A DNA stretch of 64,000 nucleotides from Hahella sp. HNIBRBA332 (GTDB taxonomy: Bacteria; Pseudomonadota; Gammaproteobacteria; Pseudomonadales; Oleiphilaceae): assembly GCF_030719035.1 (NCBI RefSeq), contig NZ_CP132203.1, positions 682,001 to 746,000 on the forward strand. Reading direction: 5' to 3'. The notes beneath the pieces were generated by a model. It was not told the DNA's origin. It made no database searches and saw nothing but the letters and a program-made list of their open reading frames with translations. The stretch's first letter is position 1, and every line of letters starts with the position of its first letter. Shown one piece after another: positions 26,645 to 36,107 of the stretch. Position numbers and translations under genes: made by a program.

Positions 26645-27499
26645 ATGGAGTTAGTCGCGTTGCGCACCTTTCTCGCAGTGGTGGAGGAAGGCGGCATTCT
26701 CGCTGCGGCGAGTCGGCTCAATACGGTGCAATCCAATGTAACGACGCGTATTCGCCGCTTGGAGAAGGAACTGGAGGTACAGCTGTTCTTTCGCAAAGGA
26801 CGTGGACTGGAGCTGGCGCCTGCTGGACGGGTGCTGCAAAAACACGCGCAAGAGATACTGCAAATGGCGCAACAGACTGCGGCCGCAGTGCGCTCTGCAG
26901 GCGAAGCTACTGGCGAGTTGCGCATCGGGACCATGGAGACTTTCGCTGCTGTCAGGCTTCCCTCCGCGCTGAAAAAAGTGCGCTCCCGGCATCCCGGGCT
27001 GGATCTGCAGGTACAGACAGCCACATCCGCGGATCTTATTGAACGCGTTCTGAGCCATAAGTTGGACTGCGCATTTATCGGCGGCCCCCTGGATCATCCG
27101 ATGTTGATCGCGGAGCCTGTGTTGAGGGAAGAGCTGGTATTGGTGACGGCGAAAGGCGAGGGCGACCTGCAGGAGCCGCTGATTTTGTTTCGCGAAGGTT
27201 GCGTCTACCGCGCTCGCGCGCTGGCCTGGCAGCGGGAGTGTGGTCATCAGATTGCATCGGTCATGGAACTGGGGACGCTGGAAGGTATTCTGGGCTGTGT
27301 GGCGGTGGGGCTGGGATGCACGTTGATGCCGCGCAGGGTAGTGGAGCAATCTCCCTATGCGAGAGAACTGGCGGTCTCCGAATTGCCGGAGCATATCGCC
27401 CACACGCCTACGTTGATGATTCGCTATCGTGACATCCCATTACGGGGAGGCATGCAGACTTTGCGGGACGCCGTCGCCGGCCGGTTCCCGCCAACATAA
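26645..27499 (+). CDS. LysR family transcriptional regulator
   Basis: This encodes 284 residues. The winged helix-turn-helix is at residues 1-60 with LRTFLAVVEEGGILAAASRLNTVQSNVTTRI, here split by a Gly-Gly where most members have Ser-Phe, and an effector domain follows. The ATG at 26645 is seven bases after GGAG; an ATG six bases earlier is too close to it. It is divergent from the YbfB-like MFS gene, so it probably regulates export or uptake by that protein. The inducer is unknown. Confidence 0.88.
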   Translation: MELVALRTFLAVVEEGGILAAASRLNTVQSNVTTRIRRLEKELEVQLFFRKGRGLELAPAGRVLQKHAQEILQMAQQTAAAVRSAGEATGELRIGTMETFAAVRLPSALKKVRSRHPGLDLQVQTATSADLIERVLSHKLDCAFIGGPLDHPMLIAEPVLREELVLVTAKGEGDLQEPLILFREGCVYRARALAWQRECGHQIASVMELGTLEGILGCVAVGLGCTLMPRRVVEQSPYARELAVSELPEHIAHTPTLMIRYRDIPLRGGMQTLRDAVAGRFPPT

Positions 27500-27586
27500 C
27501 GCCTGTGCTACTCCCCAGTCGGCTTTGTGATTATACTGTCACCGCATTCAGTAGTGAGTATTCAGCAGTCAGGAGCCATCAGTCCC

Positions 27587-27982
27587 ATGACCGATTCGTC
27601 CGATAATCTTTCCTCTTCTTCTAGCCAGCCCAAAGGCGCCACTGGCCTAAAACGCATTATTCTGGCGACGGGTTATTCGATAAACGGGCTGCGAGCCGCT
27701 TGGCGAAATGAGTCCGCTATCCGTCAGGAAATGGTCGCCGCCTTGATTCTGATCCCTCTGGCGCTGTTTTTGTCCGTCACAATGGTGGAGAGAATATTGA
27801 TGATCGGCAGCGTCTTGCTGGTGTTGATCGTGGAGTTGATCAACTCCGCCATTGAAGCTGTGGTCGACCGCATTGGCGCCGAGCGTCATGAGTTAAGCGG
27901 ACGCGCCAAAGACATGGGCTCCGCAGCGGTGCTGGTGGCCTTGAGTCTGGCTATGTTCACCTGGATTGGCATTCTGATTTAA
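27587..27982 (+). CDS. dgkA: Diacylglycerol kinase
   Basis: This encodes 131 residues with three transmembrane helices, the fold of prokaryotic DgkA. It phosphorylates diacylglycerol with ATP at the inner membrane and recycles lipid from membrane-derived oligosaccharide or lipid A modification. The family motifs are intact: NGLRAAWRNESAIRQE, the catalytic ELINSAIEAVVDRIG with its Glu and Asn, and the basic block GRAKDMGSAAV. The N-terminal 20 residues are Ser rich and unconserved. The start is the ATG at 27587 with AGGAG upstream. Confidence 0.93.
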   Translation: MTDSSDNLSSSSSQPKGATGLKRIILATGYSINGLRAAWRNESAIRQEMVAALILIPLALFLSVTMVERILMIGSVLLVLIVELINSAIEAVVDRIGAERHELSGRAKDMGSAAVLVALSLAMFTWIGILI

Positions 27983-28838
27983 GTCTCTCGCCGCATGGGC
28001 GTTATGTTCATGCGGCCGTCTCGTTATAGTCTCCCGCAGTCCGCATTCTTCGCTTCTTCCTCTGTCTCTTCTGTCTCACCTCCTCCCCCTCGTCAGACGT
28101 CCTTTACTCGCTTTGATATTTCCTTGATGTTTTCTTGAGATTTGCTTGGCTCGTGGTTTTTTAAACTCTGCAGATAACTCTGATGAGCGTGCGTTATTTG
28201 CAGGAGGGGGAGTTGATTCGGGCCAAACTTATTAATCAGGAAGACAAATAGCTTCCTTCTATTTGTCTTCCTCGGCGCGCCGCCGCATCCATGCGCCTGG
28301 TTATTAACATGTCAATATCATTGCCGTGTCAATAACAAGCTACTGGGAGCGGGTACTTCAACGTGGCTTATGTCGTTGGCGGTGCCCGGATATTTGCTCT
28401 GCGCCTTCAATACGAAATTCTTCGCTACGGTTTTTCAATTGCGTGGCGATGAGGGCGTTGGTGGTATGAATTGACCACAGATGAATCCGGCGCCCGCGTC
28501 AAAGTCTGGTTTTGGGTCGCCTGAGTTCCAGGTTCTGCTGACCTCTCTAAACGATAAAACAGCTAAGCGCCGCCCGGTATGCCGGGGGCTTCCCTGGCTG
28601 TTTTGACGTTTCTATTCTTATCCTGAATACCCTGCTTACCCTCTTGTTGATTCCTCTCCAGACATCGCCTTTTTGTTGCTTTGATCTGTTCTGACGTCCA
28701 GGTCAATGGCGCCGGATTTTTACAATCTCTGCTTCTCCCTTGTGGATATTCTGAACCCATGACGACATGAGACCCAGTGCGGCGTTGAAGCTCAAGGGCC
28801 TCAAGCATGGCGTGGAAAACATGGGAGGAATTTCGACA
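27983..28838. other. Long intergenic region, no gene supported
   Basis: In these 856 bases I see no reading frame with a start signal. Features are the 14-bp inverted repeat listed separately and, directly after it, the palindrome CGGCGCGCCG. TGTCAATA occurs twice near 28310-28335. A minus-strand open stretch around 28375-28480 might be a degraded gene tail, but I cannot identify it. Confidence 0.4.
28238..28272. repeat. Perfect 14-bp inverted repeat
   Basis: Arms AGGAAGACAAATAG (28238-28251) and CTATTTGTCTTCCT (28259-28272) enclose a 7-base loop. The stem is unusually long and perfect for this window. It is followed by G+C-rich sequence and no T run, 256 bases after dgkA, so a role as simple terminator is unlikely. 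Confidence 0.75.
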
Positions 28839-29345
28839 ATGAAACGGACTTGGGTATTGCTCGGAGGCGTTTTGGTGCTGGAGTGTCTGCAAACCGGGTT
28901 GCTCTGGACGCGGACTCAGGAAGCCAAGACCCAACCAGTACAGGCTATGGCGTACGAATCACCGCCAGTCGCAGTGACAGAGCCTTCTCCACAGTTCACC
29001 AGTGATGTGCATGCGTTGGAACTGCAGATCGCCAAACTGGGGCAGCTGTTGTCTCAACACAGGGAGTTCACCGCTCCCGCTGCGACGGTTACTCAGAGCC
29101 TGTCCGATAACGGTTCTACGGTGCAGGAAGAGCGACCCGTGCTCACTTATGACGAAAACTTTCAACGAGGGTTGTCTGTGGTGGAAGGCGCCGTATCGGC
29201 GGGCGCATGGGGACAGGAAGACAACCGCAGAATGTTCGAACTGAAACGGACCCTGACTCCGGCTCAGTACGACGCGCTGGTGGATGAAATATCCACGGCG
29301 ATCAACCAGGGCGCGCTGACTATGCAGGCGCCCCCAATCTTGTAA
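28839..29345 (+). CDS. Membrane-anchored protein, unknown
   Basis: This encodes 168 residues. An N-terminal hydrophobic helix (5-22) acts as signal anchor; the rest is polar with a Pro/Ser/Thr linker, a Leu-rich heptad-like stretch (about 61-80) and a C-terminal helical part with RRMFELKRTLTPAQYDALVDEI. I do not recognise a family, although the C-terminal segment resembles helical repressor-of-folding regions of small periplasmic proteins. GGAGG precedes the ATG. It lies 22 bases before the next gene, suggesting an operon. Confidence 0.65.
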   Translation: MKRTWVLLGGVLVLECLQTGLLWTRTQEAKTQPVQAMAYESPPVAVTEPSPQFTSDVHALELQIAKLGQLLSQHREFTAPAATVTQSLSDNGSTVQEERPVLTYDENFQRGLSVVEGAVSAGAWGQEDNRRMFELKRTLTPAQYDALVDEISTAINQGALTMQAPPIL

Positions 29346-29367
29346 GCAATCATAAAGGAATATCTGT

Positions 29368-29757
29368 ATGAAAAAACTAGGCAAAGCATTAATGATGGCG
29401 GCGGTATGCTCAGTCGCATCAACAGCGATGGCTCAAACTAACGGAGCTGTGCAGGTCGGGGACTGGCTCAATAATGCTGTTATGTTGAGTGCTCAAATTG
29501 GAGAGCAGGCTGTGGAGAACAGCGGGCAAATTTCCGCTCATCGCTCGGGGACTTCTATTCACTTTTACGGACAGGACCCAAAGAGCAATAGAAGCTTCGC
29601 GTGCAATGTGAGTAAGGGTGACGACTTGTACGACACGGCTTACAACGCCCTTACCGATTTGCGCGAAGGAGGGAGGGTTATTATCCTCCGCCCTGGAAAT
29701 AGCAATAAGTGCAGTGATTTCATTCTAACAGGCGTTTTCTTTAACTTTAATCAGTAA
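29368..29757 (+). CDS. Small secreted protein with two cysteines, unknown
   Basis: This encodes 129 residues. A Sec signal peptide (1-22, ending TAMA) precedes a 107-residue mature domain, a probable small beta-rich fold, with one Cys in the block FACNVSKGDD and one in KCSDFILTG, which could pair in the periplasm. AAAGGAA lies before the ATG. No family is recognised. It is the second gene of a probable two-gene unit with the membrane-anchored protein and is followed by a good terminator. Confidence 0.68.
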   Translation: MKKLGKALMMAAVCSVASTAMAQTNGAVQVGDWLNNAVMLSAQIGEQAVENSGQISAHRSGTSIHFYGQDPKSNRSFACNVSKGDDLYDTAYNALTDLREGGRVIILRPGNSNKCSDFILTGVFFNFNQ

Positions 29758-29767
29758 TAGATGAGTT

Positions 29768-29795
29768 CAGCCCGGCCTCAGAGCTGGGCTTTTTA
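29768..29795 (+). terminator. Rho-independent terminator
   Basis: The stem AGCCC...GGGCT (29769-29773 with 29786-29790), extended inward by weaker pairs, is followed by a TTTT run. It starts 12 bases after the secreted protein stop. Confidence 0.75.
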
Positions 29796-30063
29796 TGTAA
29801 ATCAGCGTAGAAGCACGAAATACTCACCTTGCAGTACGCCTTGCGTCGCACGCATATCCTCTACTGCGCCTGCCAGGTTTTTTTCCATTCAGATCCCTGC
29901 GCCGTTGCTTACAAGCGCTATTGGTTTGGCGATATGCGGAACTTGAAAAAACGGGATTCTGATTCACGCTATGTTAAAGGCTTGTAAGGGAGTCAGGACT
30001 GGCTAAATCCATCCACTTGGCATACCCTAGAAAACTGGCGCCAAATGTTGGCGAAAGGGGTTA

Positions 30064-30081
30064 AATTCCATATTTGGAATT
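30064..30081. repeat. Inverted repeat before orphan gene pair
   Basis: AATTCCA (30064-30070) and TGGAATT (30075-30081) flank TATT and are followed by GTTTTT, 26 bases before the start codon of the next gene. It could be an operator or a small attenuator-like hairpin. Confidence 0.45.
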
Positions 30082-30106
30082 GTTTTTACAAGGAAAGTTG
30101 CAAAAA

Positions 30107-30406
30107 ATGAATGGTAAACGACGCGACTACGCGCCGGGCGTTATGGCGTCCGATATATCTCATCCGTTGTCTTCGTGTTATTCGCACGATATTCCTCCGT
30201 GTGATGCGGCGGACAAATCCACTGACGCTTTTGAATCCGCGCAAGCGCGTCAGCAGGAACATTATCTTCCCAACTGTTTATTTAGAACCATGATTCCCAC
30301 CTCCCTAAAGACAGCCAGCACGTCTGAACCAGCGCAAGGCGATGATATTGAAGAGTGGTTGGATCATGTGGACCGTTTGATCTCAACGCCAGGGAAAAGC
30401 GTATGA
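30107..30406 (+). CDS. Small soluble protein, unknown
   Basis: This encodes 99 residues, mostly polar, with three cysteines and an acidic C-terminal helix (GDDIEEWLDHVDRL). No signal peptide and no recognised domain. The ATG at 30107 has an AAGGAA element about 12 bases upstream; an in-frame TTG at 30074 is also possible. It precedes the next gene by 24 bases and is probably cotranscribed with it. I rate it as likely real but uncharacterised. Confidence 0.5.
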   Translation: MNGKRRDYAPGVMASDISHPLSSCYSHDIPPCDAADKSTDAFESAQARQQEHYLPNCLFRTMIPTSLKTASTSEPAQGDDIEEWLDHVDRLISTPGKSV

Positions 30407-30430
30407 GCTATAAAAGTCAGGATAAATAAA

Positions 30431-31123
30431 ATGGAAAAAATGGATTATTTCAGAATGGACGCGACAGCGAAGGTCACTTTGGACTCGCTGAAGGAATTAT
30501 ACCTGCTGCCCCAGATAAGCCGATATCAACGGCTACAAACTGCTTACCCCTGTGAATCGCCGGTGGAGTACAACCTCTACGAAGGCGTCGCACGCTATGG
30601 CGATACGCGTCGGCGCATTCAGCTCATCGGCACCTATGCGACAGGCAGTCGCTCGTTTTGCTGGGCCTGGGCGAGCCCTAATCCACTGCCGGAAACAGTG
30701 ATTCAGGCCAGCCTGCAATTGGTGGCCTGGGCGGAGGCCGCTAAAATAGAAAGCTGGGGCGTCATCAAAGGCGTCTGTGAACCCGTGGAGCCTGTGGTGG
30801 TGTCTTCCATCGCGGCGGGCGTATTGAATCATGACTATGTCTTCGATGTATGGGAATTCACGGAAACGCTGCATGGCTGCGTCTTAGTGGAGCACTCCGA
30901 CGACCTGCCCAAATTGGGGTTGCATGCTATCTGTCGGGTGCTGCAAACGGCGTTGCGGCGCCTCTCCGCACGCCAGAAAACACCAGTCCTGGAGTATCTG
31001 CGTCAGGAAGGGTTCAAGCTGCGTGAGGAGGGCTCTTTCTGCTATGGCTCCAGGTTTGACGGCGAACTCACGCTAACCTTTGACGAGCGGGGCGGCGTGC
31101 GCCAGATTACACCCAGCCATTGA
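30431..31123 (+). CDS. Cytoplasmic protein resembling DUF6882 group
   Basis: This encodes 230 residues with no signal or transmembrane segment. The pattern QLIGTYATGSRSFCWAWASP near the first third, with a Trp-rich strand, resembles proteins of the DUF6882 type, which carry a similar strand before an alpha-helical middle. The second half has ALRRLSARQK and a final strand-rich segment. The function of such proteins is unknown; some occur near immunity or toxin loci, but nothing here supports that. AGGA lies before the ATG at 30431. Confidence 0.6.
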   Translation: MEKMDYFRMDATAKVTLDSLKELYLLPQISRYQRLQTAYPCESPVEYNLYEGVARYGDTRRRIQLIGTYATGSRSFCWAWASPNPLPETVIQASLQLVAWAEAAKIESWGVIKGVCEPVEPVVVSSIAAGVLNHDYVFDVWEFTETLHGCVLVEHSDDLPKLGLHAICRVLQTALRRLSARQKTPVLEYLRQEGFKLREEGSFCYGSRFDGELTLTFDERGGVRQITPSH

Positions 31124-31270
31124 ATTCTTGGCGTAAGGCGGCCGCTTAGGATCCAACTATCCTCTTCTTCGGGTAACGAAGCCTTCACGAAGTTTTAACA
31201 GTGTTTCATTAGCATTGTCTCGCTTTGGCGGCTTCACCATTAAACAAAAACCGAAGAAGAGGAACCCAGA

Positions 31271-33046
31271 GTGCCTGACTATAACAGACGACAATTTCTG
31301 TCACTCATGGCGGCAGGGACCGCCACGCCGTTCTTGCTTACTTTCAGTGCGGATAAAGCGCTGGCCGGACTGAGCCGCGCCGCTTATCCAGATAAAGCAC
31401 CCTTACCGCTCAACCGAACCGACCCCTCCGCTGTATTTGACCTGTCCGTCGCCTCCGGCGATCCCACCGCCAGCGGCGTCATGCTGTGGACTCATATTCG
31501 TTCCGGGCAATATGATCCCAGCGAAAGCCTGACGTTCCAGGTAGCGGTTGATCCTGGGTTCACCCTGCTGGCGTTGGAAGGCAAAGTGCGAGGCGAGCAG
31601 TTCGGCGCGGACCGGGACCATACCGTCAGGATCGACCTGGATGGCCAGTTGGATGCTGACAGCTATTACTACTACCGTTTTCAGTACCGGGGCGTATTCA
31701 GCCGTACGGGACGGTGTCGCACGGCGGCGGCCGTGGGGCAGTCTGTGGACAGCGTCAAATTCGCGTTGTTGACCTGTCAGGATTACACCAATGGATACTA
31801 CGGCGCTTTGAACTGCGTCGCTGACGATAACAGCATTGATTACGTGGCCCACCTGGGGGACTTTATTTACGAGAGCGTCGGCGATCCCCGCTACCAGGAC
31901 CTTCCCTTCGAGGACCGTAAAATAGAGCTGCCCAGCGGCTTCCCGGTGGCGATGAATCTGGAGGACTATCGCTTTCTACACCGCACCTATCGGAGTGATC
32001 CTTTTCTGCAAAAAGCGATGGAGAACCATACCTGGATCATCGCCACTGATGACCATGAAACTTGTAACGATTGCTATTGGGATTACGAACAGGACACGCT
32101 GGGATGCCCGGACCACCCCTATAGCACTGATCCGCAATTCGGTGATAACGCCGATTTGAAACGCCAGCTTAAACTCGATTCACAACGGGCCTGGGCGGAA
32201 TATATTCCTGCGCGTATCGACATCGACGAGGGCCGCGCCCATCCGCATTTGTATACGCGTATCTATCGGCAATTCCGGTTTGGCGATCTGGTGAATCTGA
32301 ACATGCTGGACACGCGTACATACCGAACGCCTCATCCATGCGGCGAAGAGGCGTTTCTGGGGCGTTACGTTCCCTTTGGCTGTGGCAATCTGAATAATCC
32401 TGAGCAGAGCATGATGGGGGAGACCCAGCGGGAATGGCTGATCAATTCCATGTCGGGCTCAACAGCGCGTTGGAATATGCTGGGCAACCAAACCTACATG
32501 GGGCGTTTGGGCATTGACCTGGGTGAAAAGGCTAAGCTGCCATTCAACGTTGACGCCTGGGACGGATATGACGCTGAGCGGATATGGCTGATGAACGAGG
32601 TGCAGTCCAACTCAATCGAAAATCTCGTCGTGGTGACTGGGGACTTACACACTTATATGGCTTCTCAAGTGAAGAAGAATTACGCGGATCTGAATCCGTT
32701 TAACTTCTCTAATCAGGTTGGCGTTGAATTCATGACGCCCTCGCTGACGTCCGCAGGCCTGTTTGATGTGCTGTTGGCGCAGGCGCCGGACGACGAAGTG
32801 AGAGACTTTCTGCTGAATGCGACCAGCGAGGGCGCTGTACGCCTGACCAACCCGCATATTCGCATGTTCAACAGCAAAGACCATGGCTATTCGACGATTG
32901 AATACACCGATGGCTACTGCGAGTGGGTGGCCTACAAGGTTAACAAAAACCTCAATAGCGGCGAGCAGCAGCGCAAAGCGCTGGCGCGTTATCGTAAATA
33001 CGAAGCCTGGCCCTGGATGACGCAAAAGTCGGTGCAAGGCTACTAG
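31271..33046 (+). CDS. phoD: Alkaline phosphatase D family, Tat-exported
   Basis: This encodes 591 residues and starts at GTG with an AGAGGAA element upstream. The N-terminus has a twin-arginine signal (NRRQFL at 5-10, hydrophobic stretch ending DKALA), so the protein is exported folded with metals in place. The PhoD phosphodiesterase/phosphomonoesterase fold is visible: VAHLGDFIYE, TDDHETCND and a late TGDLHTYMAS block supply metal ligands. PhoD enzymes use calcium and iron and often release phosphate from diesters in sea water. It stands alone with its own terminator. No Pho box was identified upstream. Confidence 0.9.
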   Translation: MPDYNRRQFLSLMAAGTATPFLLTFSADKALAGLSRAAYPDKAPLPLNRTDPSAVFDLSVASGDPTASGVMLWTHIRSGQYDPSESLTFQVAVDPGFTLLALEGKVRGEQFGADRDHTVRIDLDGQLDADSYYYYRFQYRGVFSRTGRCRTAAAVGQSVDSVKFALLTCQDYTNGYYGALNCVADDNSIDYVAHLGDFIYESVGDPRYQDLPFEDRKIELPSGFPVAMNLEDYRFLHRTYRSDPFLQKAMENHTWIIATDDHETCNDCYWDYEQDTLGCPDHPYSTDPQFGDNADLKRQLKLDSQRAWAEYIPARIDIDEGRAHPHLYTRIYRQFRFGDLVNLNMLDTRTYRTPHPCGEEAFLGRYVPFGCGNLNNPEQSMMGETQREWLINSMSGSTARWNMLGNQTYMGRLGIDLGEKAKLPFNVDAWDGYDAERIWLMNEVQSNSIENLVVVTGDLHTYMASQVKKNYADLNPFNFSNQVGVEFMTPSLTSAGLFDVLLAQAPDDEVRDFLLNATSEGAVRLTNPHIRMFNSKDHGYSTIEYTDGYCEWVAYKVNKNLNSGEQQRKALARYRKYEAWPWMTQKSVQGY

Positions 33047-33081
33047 GCACAGATAAATTTACTTTGTTTTGCATATTTTTT

Positions 33082-33113
33082 AGCCTGTTTTCTTCATGGA
33101 AAACGGGCTTTTT
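33082..33113 (+). terminator. Rho-independent terminator of phoD
   Basis: An 11-bp stem with one G-U pair (33082-33092 with 33099-33109) and a TTCATG loop is followed by a run of T residues. Confidence 0.9.
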
Positions 33114-33219
33114 GCGTCTAACTGCTAATATTTAAATATACGTGACTATCAAACCATGGAGGTGTGAATGGTCGTTAACCCTTCCTAACAACGCCAGACC
33201 TTTAGGTCGGGAGACGCTT

Positions 33220-35181
33220 ATGTTCGCCAACATGAAGCTCCGTACGAAGCTGGCCGCAACTGGCGTTGCGTTGCTGCTTCCCCTGATTTGGGTAACCTAT
33301 CTTCTGTCCGATGAAATGGACATCCGCATCAATTTCGGCGCGCAGGAAATCCTCGGCGTTGAATATCTCAATCCATTGCAAAACCTATTGGATCTGGCGG
33401 GTGAATATAAAGTCGCCGTCGCCGCCAATAGCAGTGTGACGCAAATCGTCTCGCGGATTGAGAAAGCCATGTCCGCTCTGGAGAAAGAGCAGCAACGTTC
33501 CGGCGCAGCGCTTAAAACGGCGGAGCAATATGCGAACCTGCAAAAAGCCTGGGGCCAGGCGCGCGCCAAGCCGGGCGTAGAGGAAGCGGACGCACTGATC
33601 GCCGCCACCCGGGAGCTGATCGCCAGGGCGGGCGATACCTCCAACCTGATTCTCGACCCGGATTTGGATACCTACTACGTGATGGATGCGCTGTTGCTGA
33701 AACTTCCCAATAGTCTGGATTTATTGGCGCAGATGCGAGAGTTCGGGATTGGATTGATGAATAGCGGTTCGATGAGCGCAGATGATAAAACCCGTATGGT
33801 TGTGTTGTCTGGACTGCTGCAGTCGGATCTGGACGGCGTGAACTACGACAGCAAAGTAGCCTACGAAAACAATGTGGTGGGAGACATGCCCAAATCTGTT
33901 GGAAAAGCGGTGGATAGCTATACCCAGGCTATTGGCAATTTTCTTGGCTTCGTGGAAAAAAACATTACTGGTCGTAGCCTCAATGTTGACGTAAATGGCT
34001 TCAAATCTGCAGCGCAGCGCGCGGTGGAAGGCAATATGGCGCTTTTTCAAGAAGCTTCGCCTGCGTTGAAAGACATGTTGCAACGTCGTATTGATGGGTT
34101 CTCATCTCATAAGTTTGGGCTGTTGGCGGGAGTGATTCTGTTTGAACTGCTGGCGATTGCTTTTAGCGTCATGACAGTGCGTCGGATATTGAATCAATTG
34201 GGCGGCGAACCGGAATACGCTGCGGATATCGTGCGGGCTATCGCCGCAGGCGATCTGACCCGGGAAGTGAAGATCAACGACGGCGATGCGACGAGTTTGC
34301 TCGCAGGCATTCGCAATATGCAGAAAGCACTGCACGATCTGATCGGCAAAGTCAGCGACAGCGCAAGCAAGATCCTGTCTTTCTCCGCGGAAATTACCCA
34401 GACTACGGAAGCCATCGTCACCAGCTCCAGCCGTCAGAGTCATGCTACTGCGACCATGAGTTCTGCGGTGCAGGAAGTCGCCGCGAGTCTGCATGAAATG
34501 GTGGCCAGCGCCGGTGAGGCGCGATCGTTGTCGCTGGAGTCCAATCAACGCTCCAGCGAAGGCAAGGATATCGTTGAACAAGTGTCCGAGGACATTCGCC
34601 GACTCTGCGATTTTGTGGGGGACTCCGCCAAGTCGGTACAGAGCCTGGGGCAGCAGTCAGAGCAGATTTACTCCATCGTCAATGTCATCAAGGGCATCGC
34701 CGAGCAGACCAATCTGCTGGCGTTGAACGCCGCCATCGAAGCCGCCCGGGCGGGAGAGCAGGGGCGTGGATTCGCCGTGGTGGCGGACGAAGTGCGCAAC
34801 CTGGCTGCGCGCACCGCATCGTCGACAGTGGAGATTACCGATATGATCGAGCGCATCAAAGATGATACTCTGGCTGTCGTCAAGCGTATGGATTCCGGGG
34901 TGGAGGAAGCCTCCCGCAGCGCCGGACGCGTGACCTTGACGGTGGACACTATCGCCGCCATCAGCGACCTGTCGGAAAGTGTCAACCGCTCTGTGACGGA
35001 AATATCCACGGCTCTCGAACAACAGGCTCAGGCCAACGAACTGCTCAGCGAAAATGTGGATGAAATCGCGCAACTGGCCGAGCAGAATCACGGCAGCGTC
35101 GAGAAGACCGCCGACAATCTGAGTGAACTGAAAGCCTTGGCGGATACACTGGAAACCGCCATCGCCAGCTTCAAGGTATGA
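33220..35181 (+). CDS. Methyl-accepting chemotaxis protein
   Basis: This encodes 653 residues. A first transmembrane helix is at about 9-26, a long helical periplasmic domain of roughly 265 residues follows (rich in Ala/Leu/Glu, with ILDPDLDTYYVMDALLLKLPNSL), then a second helix at about 299-320 and a HAMP-like linker. The signalling tip, AEQTNLLALNAAIEAARAGE, lies near residues 493-512. The sensor looks like a four-helix bundle of the nitrate- or chemoreceptor type rather than Cache. The start is at 33220 with GGGAG upstream. The ligand is unknown. Confidence 0.9.
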   Translation: MFANMKLRTKLAATGVALLLPLIWVTYLLSDEMDIRINFGAQEILGVEYLNPLQNLLDLAGEYKVAVAANSSVTQIVSRIEKAMSALEKEQQRSGAALKTAEQYANLQKAWGQARAKPGVEEADALIAATRELIARAGDTSNLILDPDLDTYYVMDALLLKLPNSLDLLAQMREFGIGLMNSGSMSADDKTRMVVLSGLLQSDLDGVNYDSKVAYENNVVGDMPKSVGKAVDSYTQAIGNFLGFVEKNITGRSLNVDVNGFKSAAQRAVEGNMALFQEASPALKDMLQRRIDGFSSHKFGLLAGVILFELLAIAFSVMTVRRILNQLGGEPEYAADIVRAIAAGDLTREVKINDGDATSLLAGIRNMQKALHDLIGKVSDSASKILSFSAEITQTTEAIVTSSSRQSHATATMSSAVQEVAASLHEMVASAGEARSLSLESNQRSSEGKDIVEQVSEDIRRLCDFVGDSAKSVQSLGQQSEQIYSIVNVIKGIAEQTNLLALNAAIEAARAGEQGRGFAVVADEVRNLAARTASSTVEITDMIERIKDDTLAVVKRMDSGVEEASRSAGRVTLTVDTIAAISDLSESVNRSVTEISTALEQQAQANELLSENVDEIAQLAEQNHGSVEKTADNLSELKALADTLETAIASFKV

Positions 35182-35290
35182 CGGCGCTAGCGCCGTCATC
35201 ATCCGTTAAAACGCCTTAATTCGCATAAATGTTAGAAACCCTGACTGCAGAAGCCTAAAATAAGGACTGGTTGTCAGCTTAAGGATGTGC

Positions 35291-35998
35291 ATGGAACTTT
35301 TTAAACGTCTTCCCCCAAATACCGCTGGTATAGACTTTTTTGTGGGAGATATTCACGGTCACTACAGTGAATTGATGAAAGCCCTGGAGGCGATAGATTT
35401 CAAGTTCGATCAAGATCGGCTAATCAGCGTCGGCGATCTGATTGATCGCGGCGAAGAGAACGAACGCTGCATAGAGCTACTGCATGAGCCCTGGTTTCAC
35501 GCCTGTCTGGGCAATCATGAATGGATGATGATTGGCGCCTTCGTATATGAAGATCGATATGATCTCAGCCTGCAACGCGGTAATGGCGGCGAATGGCTGG
35601 ATAATCATGATACTGATCAATTGACTGAATGGGCGCATTTGCTGCAACACTCCTGTCCGCTGGCGATAGAAGTTCCCGGCAAAGGCGACAGGCTGATTGG
35701 CGTCACCCACAACGATGTGATCAACAGCGACTGGACCTTTATGGCGTCGGCGCAACGAGGCGATATTGACGAATGCGTGTGGAGCCGGACGCGTTTTGCG
35801 TCGGCGCTGACGAATCCCGCATTGGCGGAGCCTATCAAAAATATCGACGCAGTGGTGTCCGGCCATAATTCTCATACGGGCATACTGCTTGCCGGCAACC
35901 AGCTCTACATCGACACCCTATGGAAGAGCGGCCAGCTAACCCTCCTGTCAGCAATGGAAGTCTTAGCGGTCGCGGCGCGCGGTAAGGTTTCCGCCTAG
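35291..35998 (+). CDS. Serine/threonine-type metallophosphatase (PrpA-like)
   Basis: This encodes 235 residues. The PPP-family signature motifs are in order: GDIHGHY near residue 20, GDLIDRGEE near 56, GNHEW near 78, and a C-terminal SGHNSHTG. The overall length matches the PphA/PrpA group of bacterial protein phosphatases, which dephosphorylate Ser/Thr or Tyr and also hydrolyse other phosphoesters. The start at 35291 has AAGG six bases upstream; an ATG six bases earlier overlaps that element. No kinase gene is adjacent. Cytoplasmic. Confidence 0.88.
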   Translation: MELFKRLPPNTAGIDFFVGDIHGHYSELMKALEAIDFKFDQDRLISVGDLIDRGEENERCIELLHEPWFHACLGNHEWMMIGAFVYEDRYDLSLQRGNGGEWLDNHDTDQLTEWAHLLQHSCPLAIEVPGKGDRLIGVTHNDVINSDWTFMASAQRGDIDECVWSRTRFASALTNPALAEPIKNIDAVVSGHNSHTGILLAGNQLYIDTLWKSGQLTLLSAMEVLAVAARGKVSA

Positions 35999-36107
35999 TC
36001 TCGGTTATTGACCCTGCATTAAATCTGTTTGTTTTTTGAGCTAAACTTGTGTTTGCGGCTACTACAGCCGCTCGCATGAGCGTAATAAGCAAAAAAGGAA
36101 TTTGCAT

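Larger units (their letters stand above)
29758..30106. other. Intergenic region with terminator and inverted repeat
   Basis: These 349 bases contain the terminator of the secreted protein unit and, near the right end, a 7-bp inverted repeat. Both are listed separately. No gene is supported. Confidence 0.45.

Noticed and set aside
28375..28480. Possible tail of a degraded transposase on the minus strand
   Set aside because: About 40 codons are open, but I cannot match them to a transposase family and no terminal repeats flank them.
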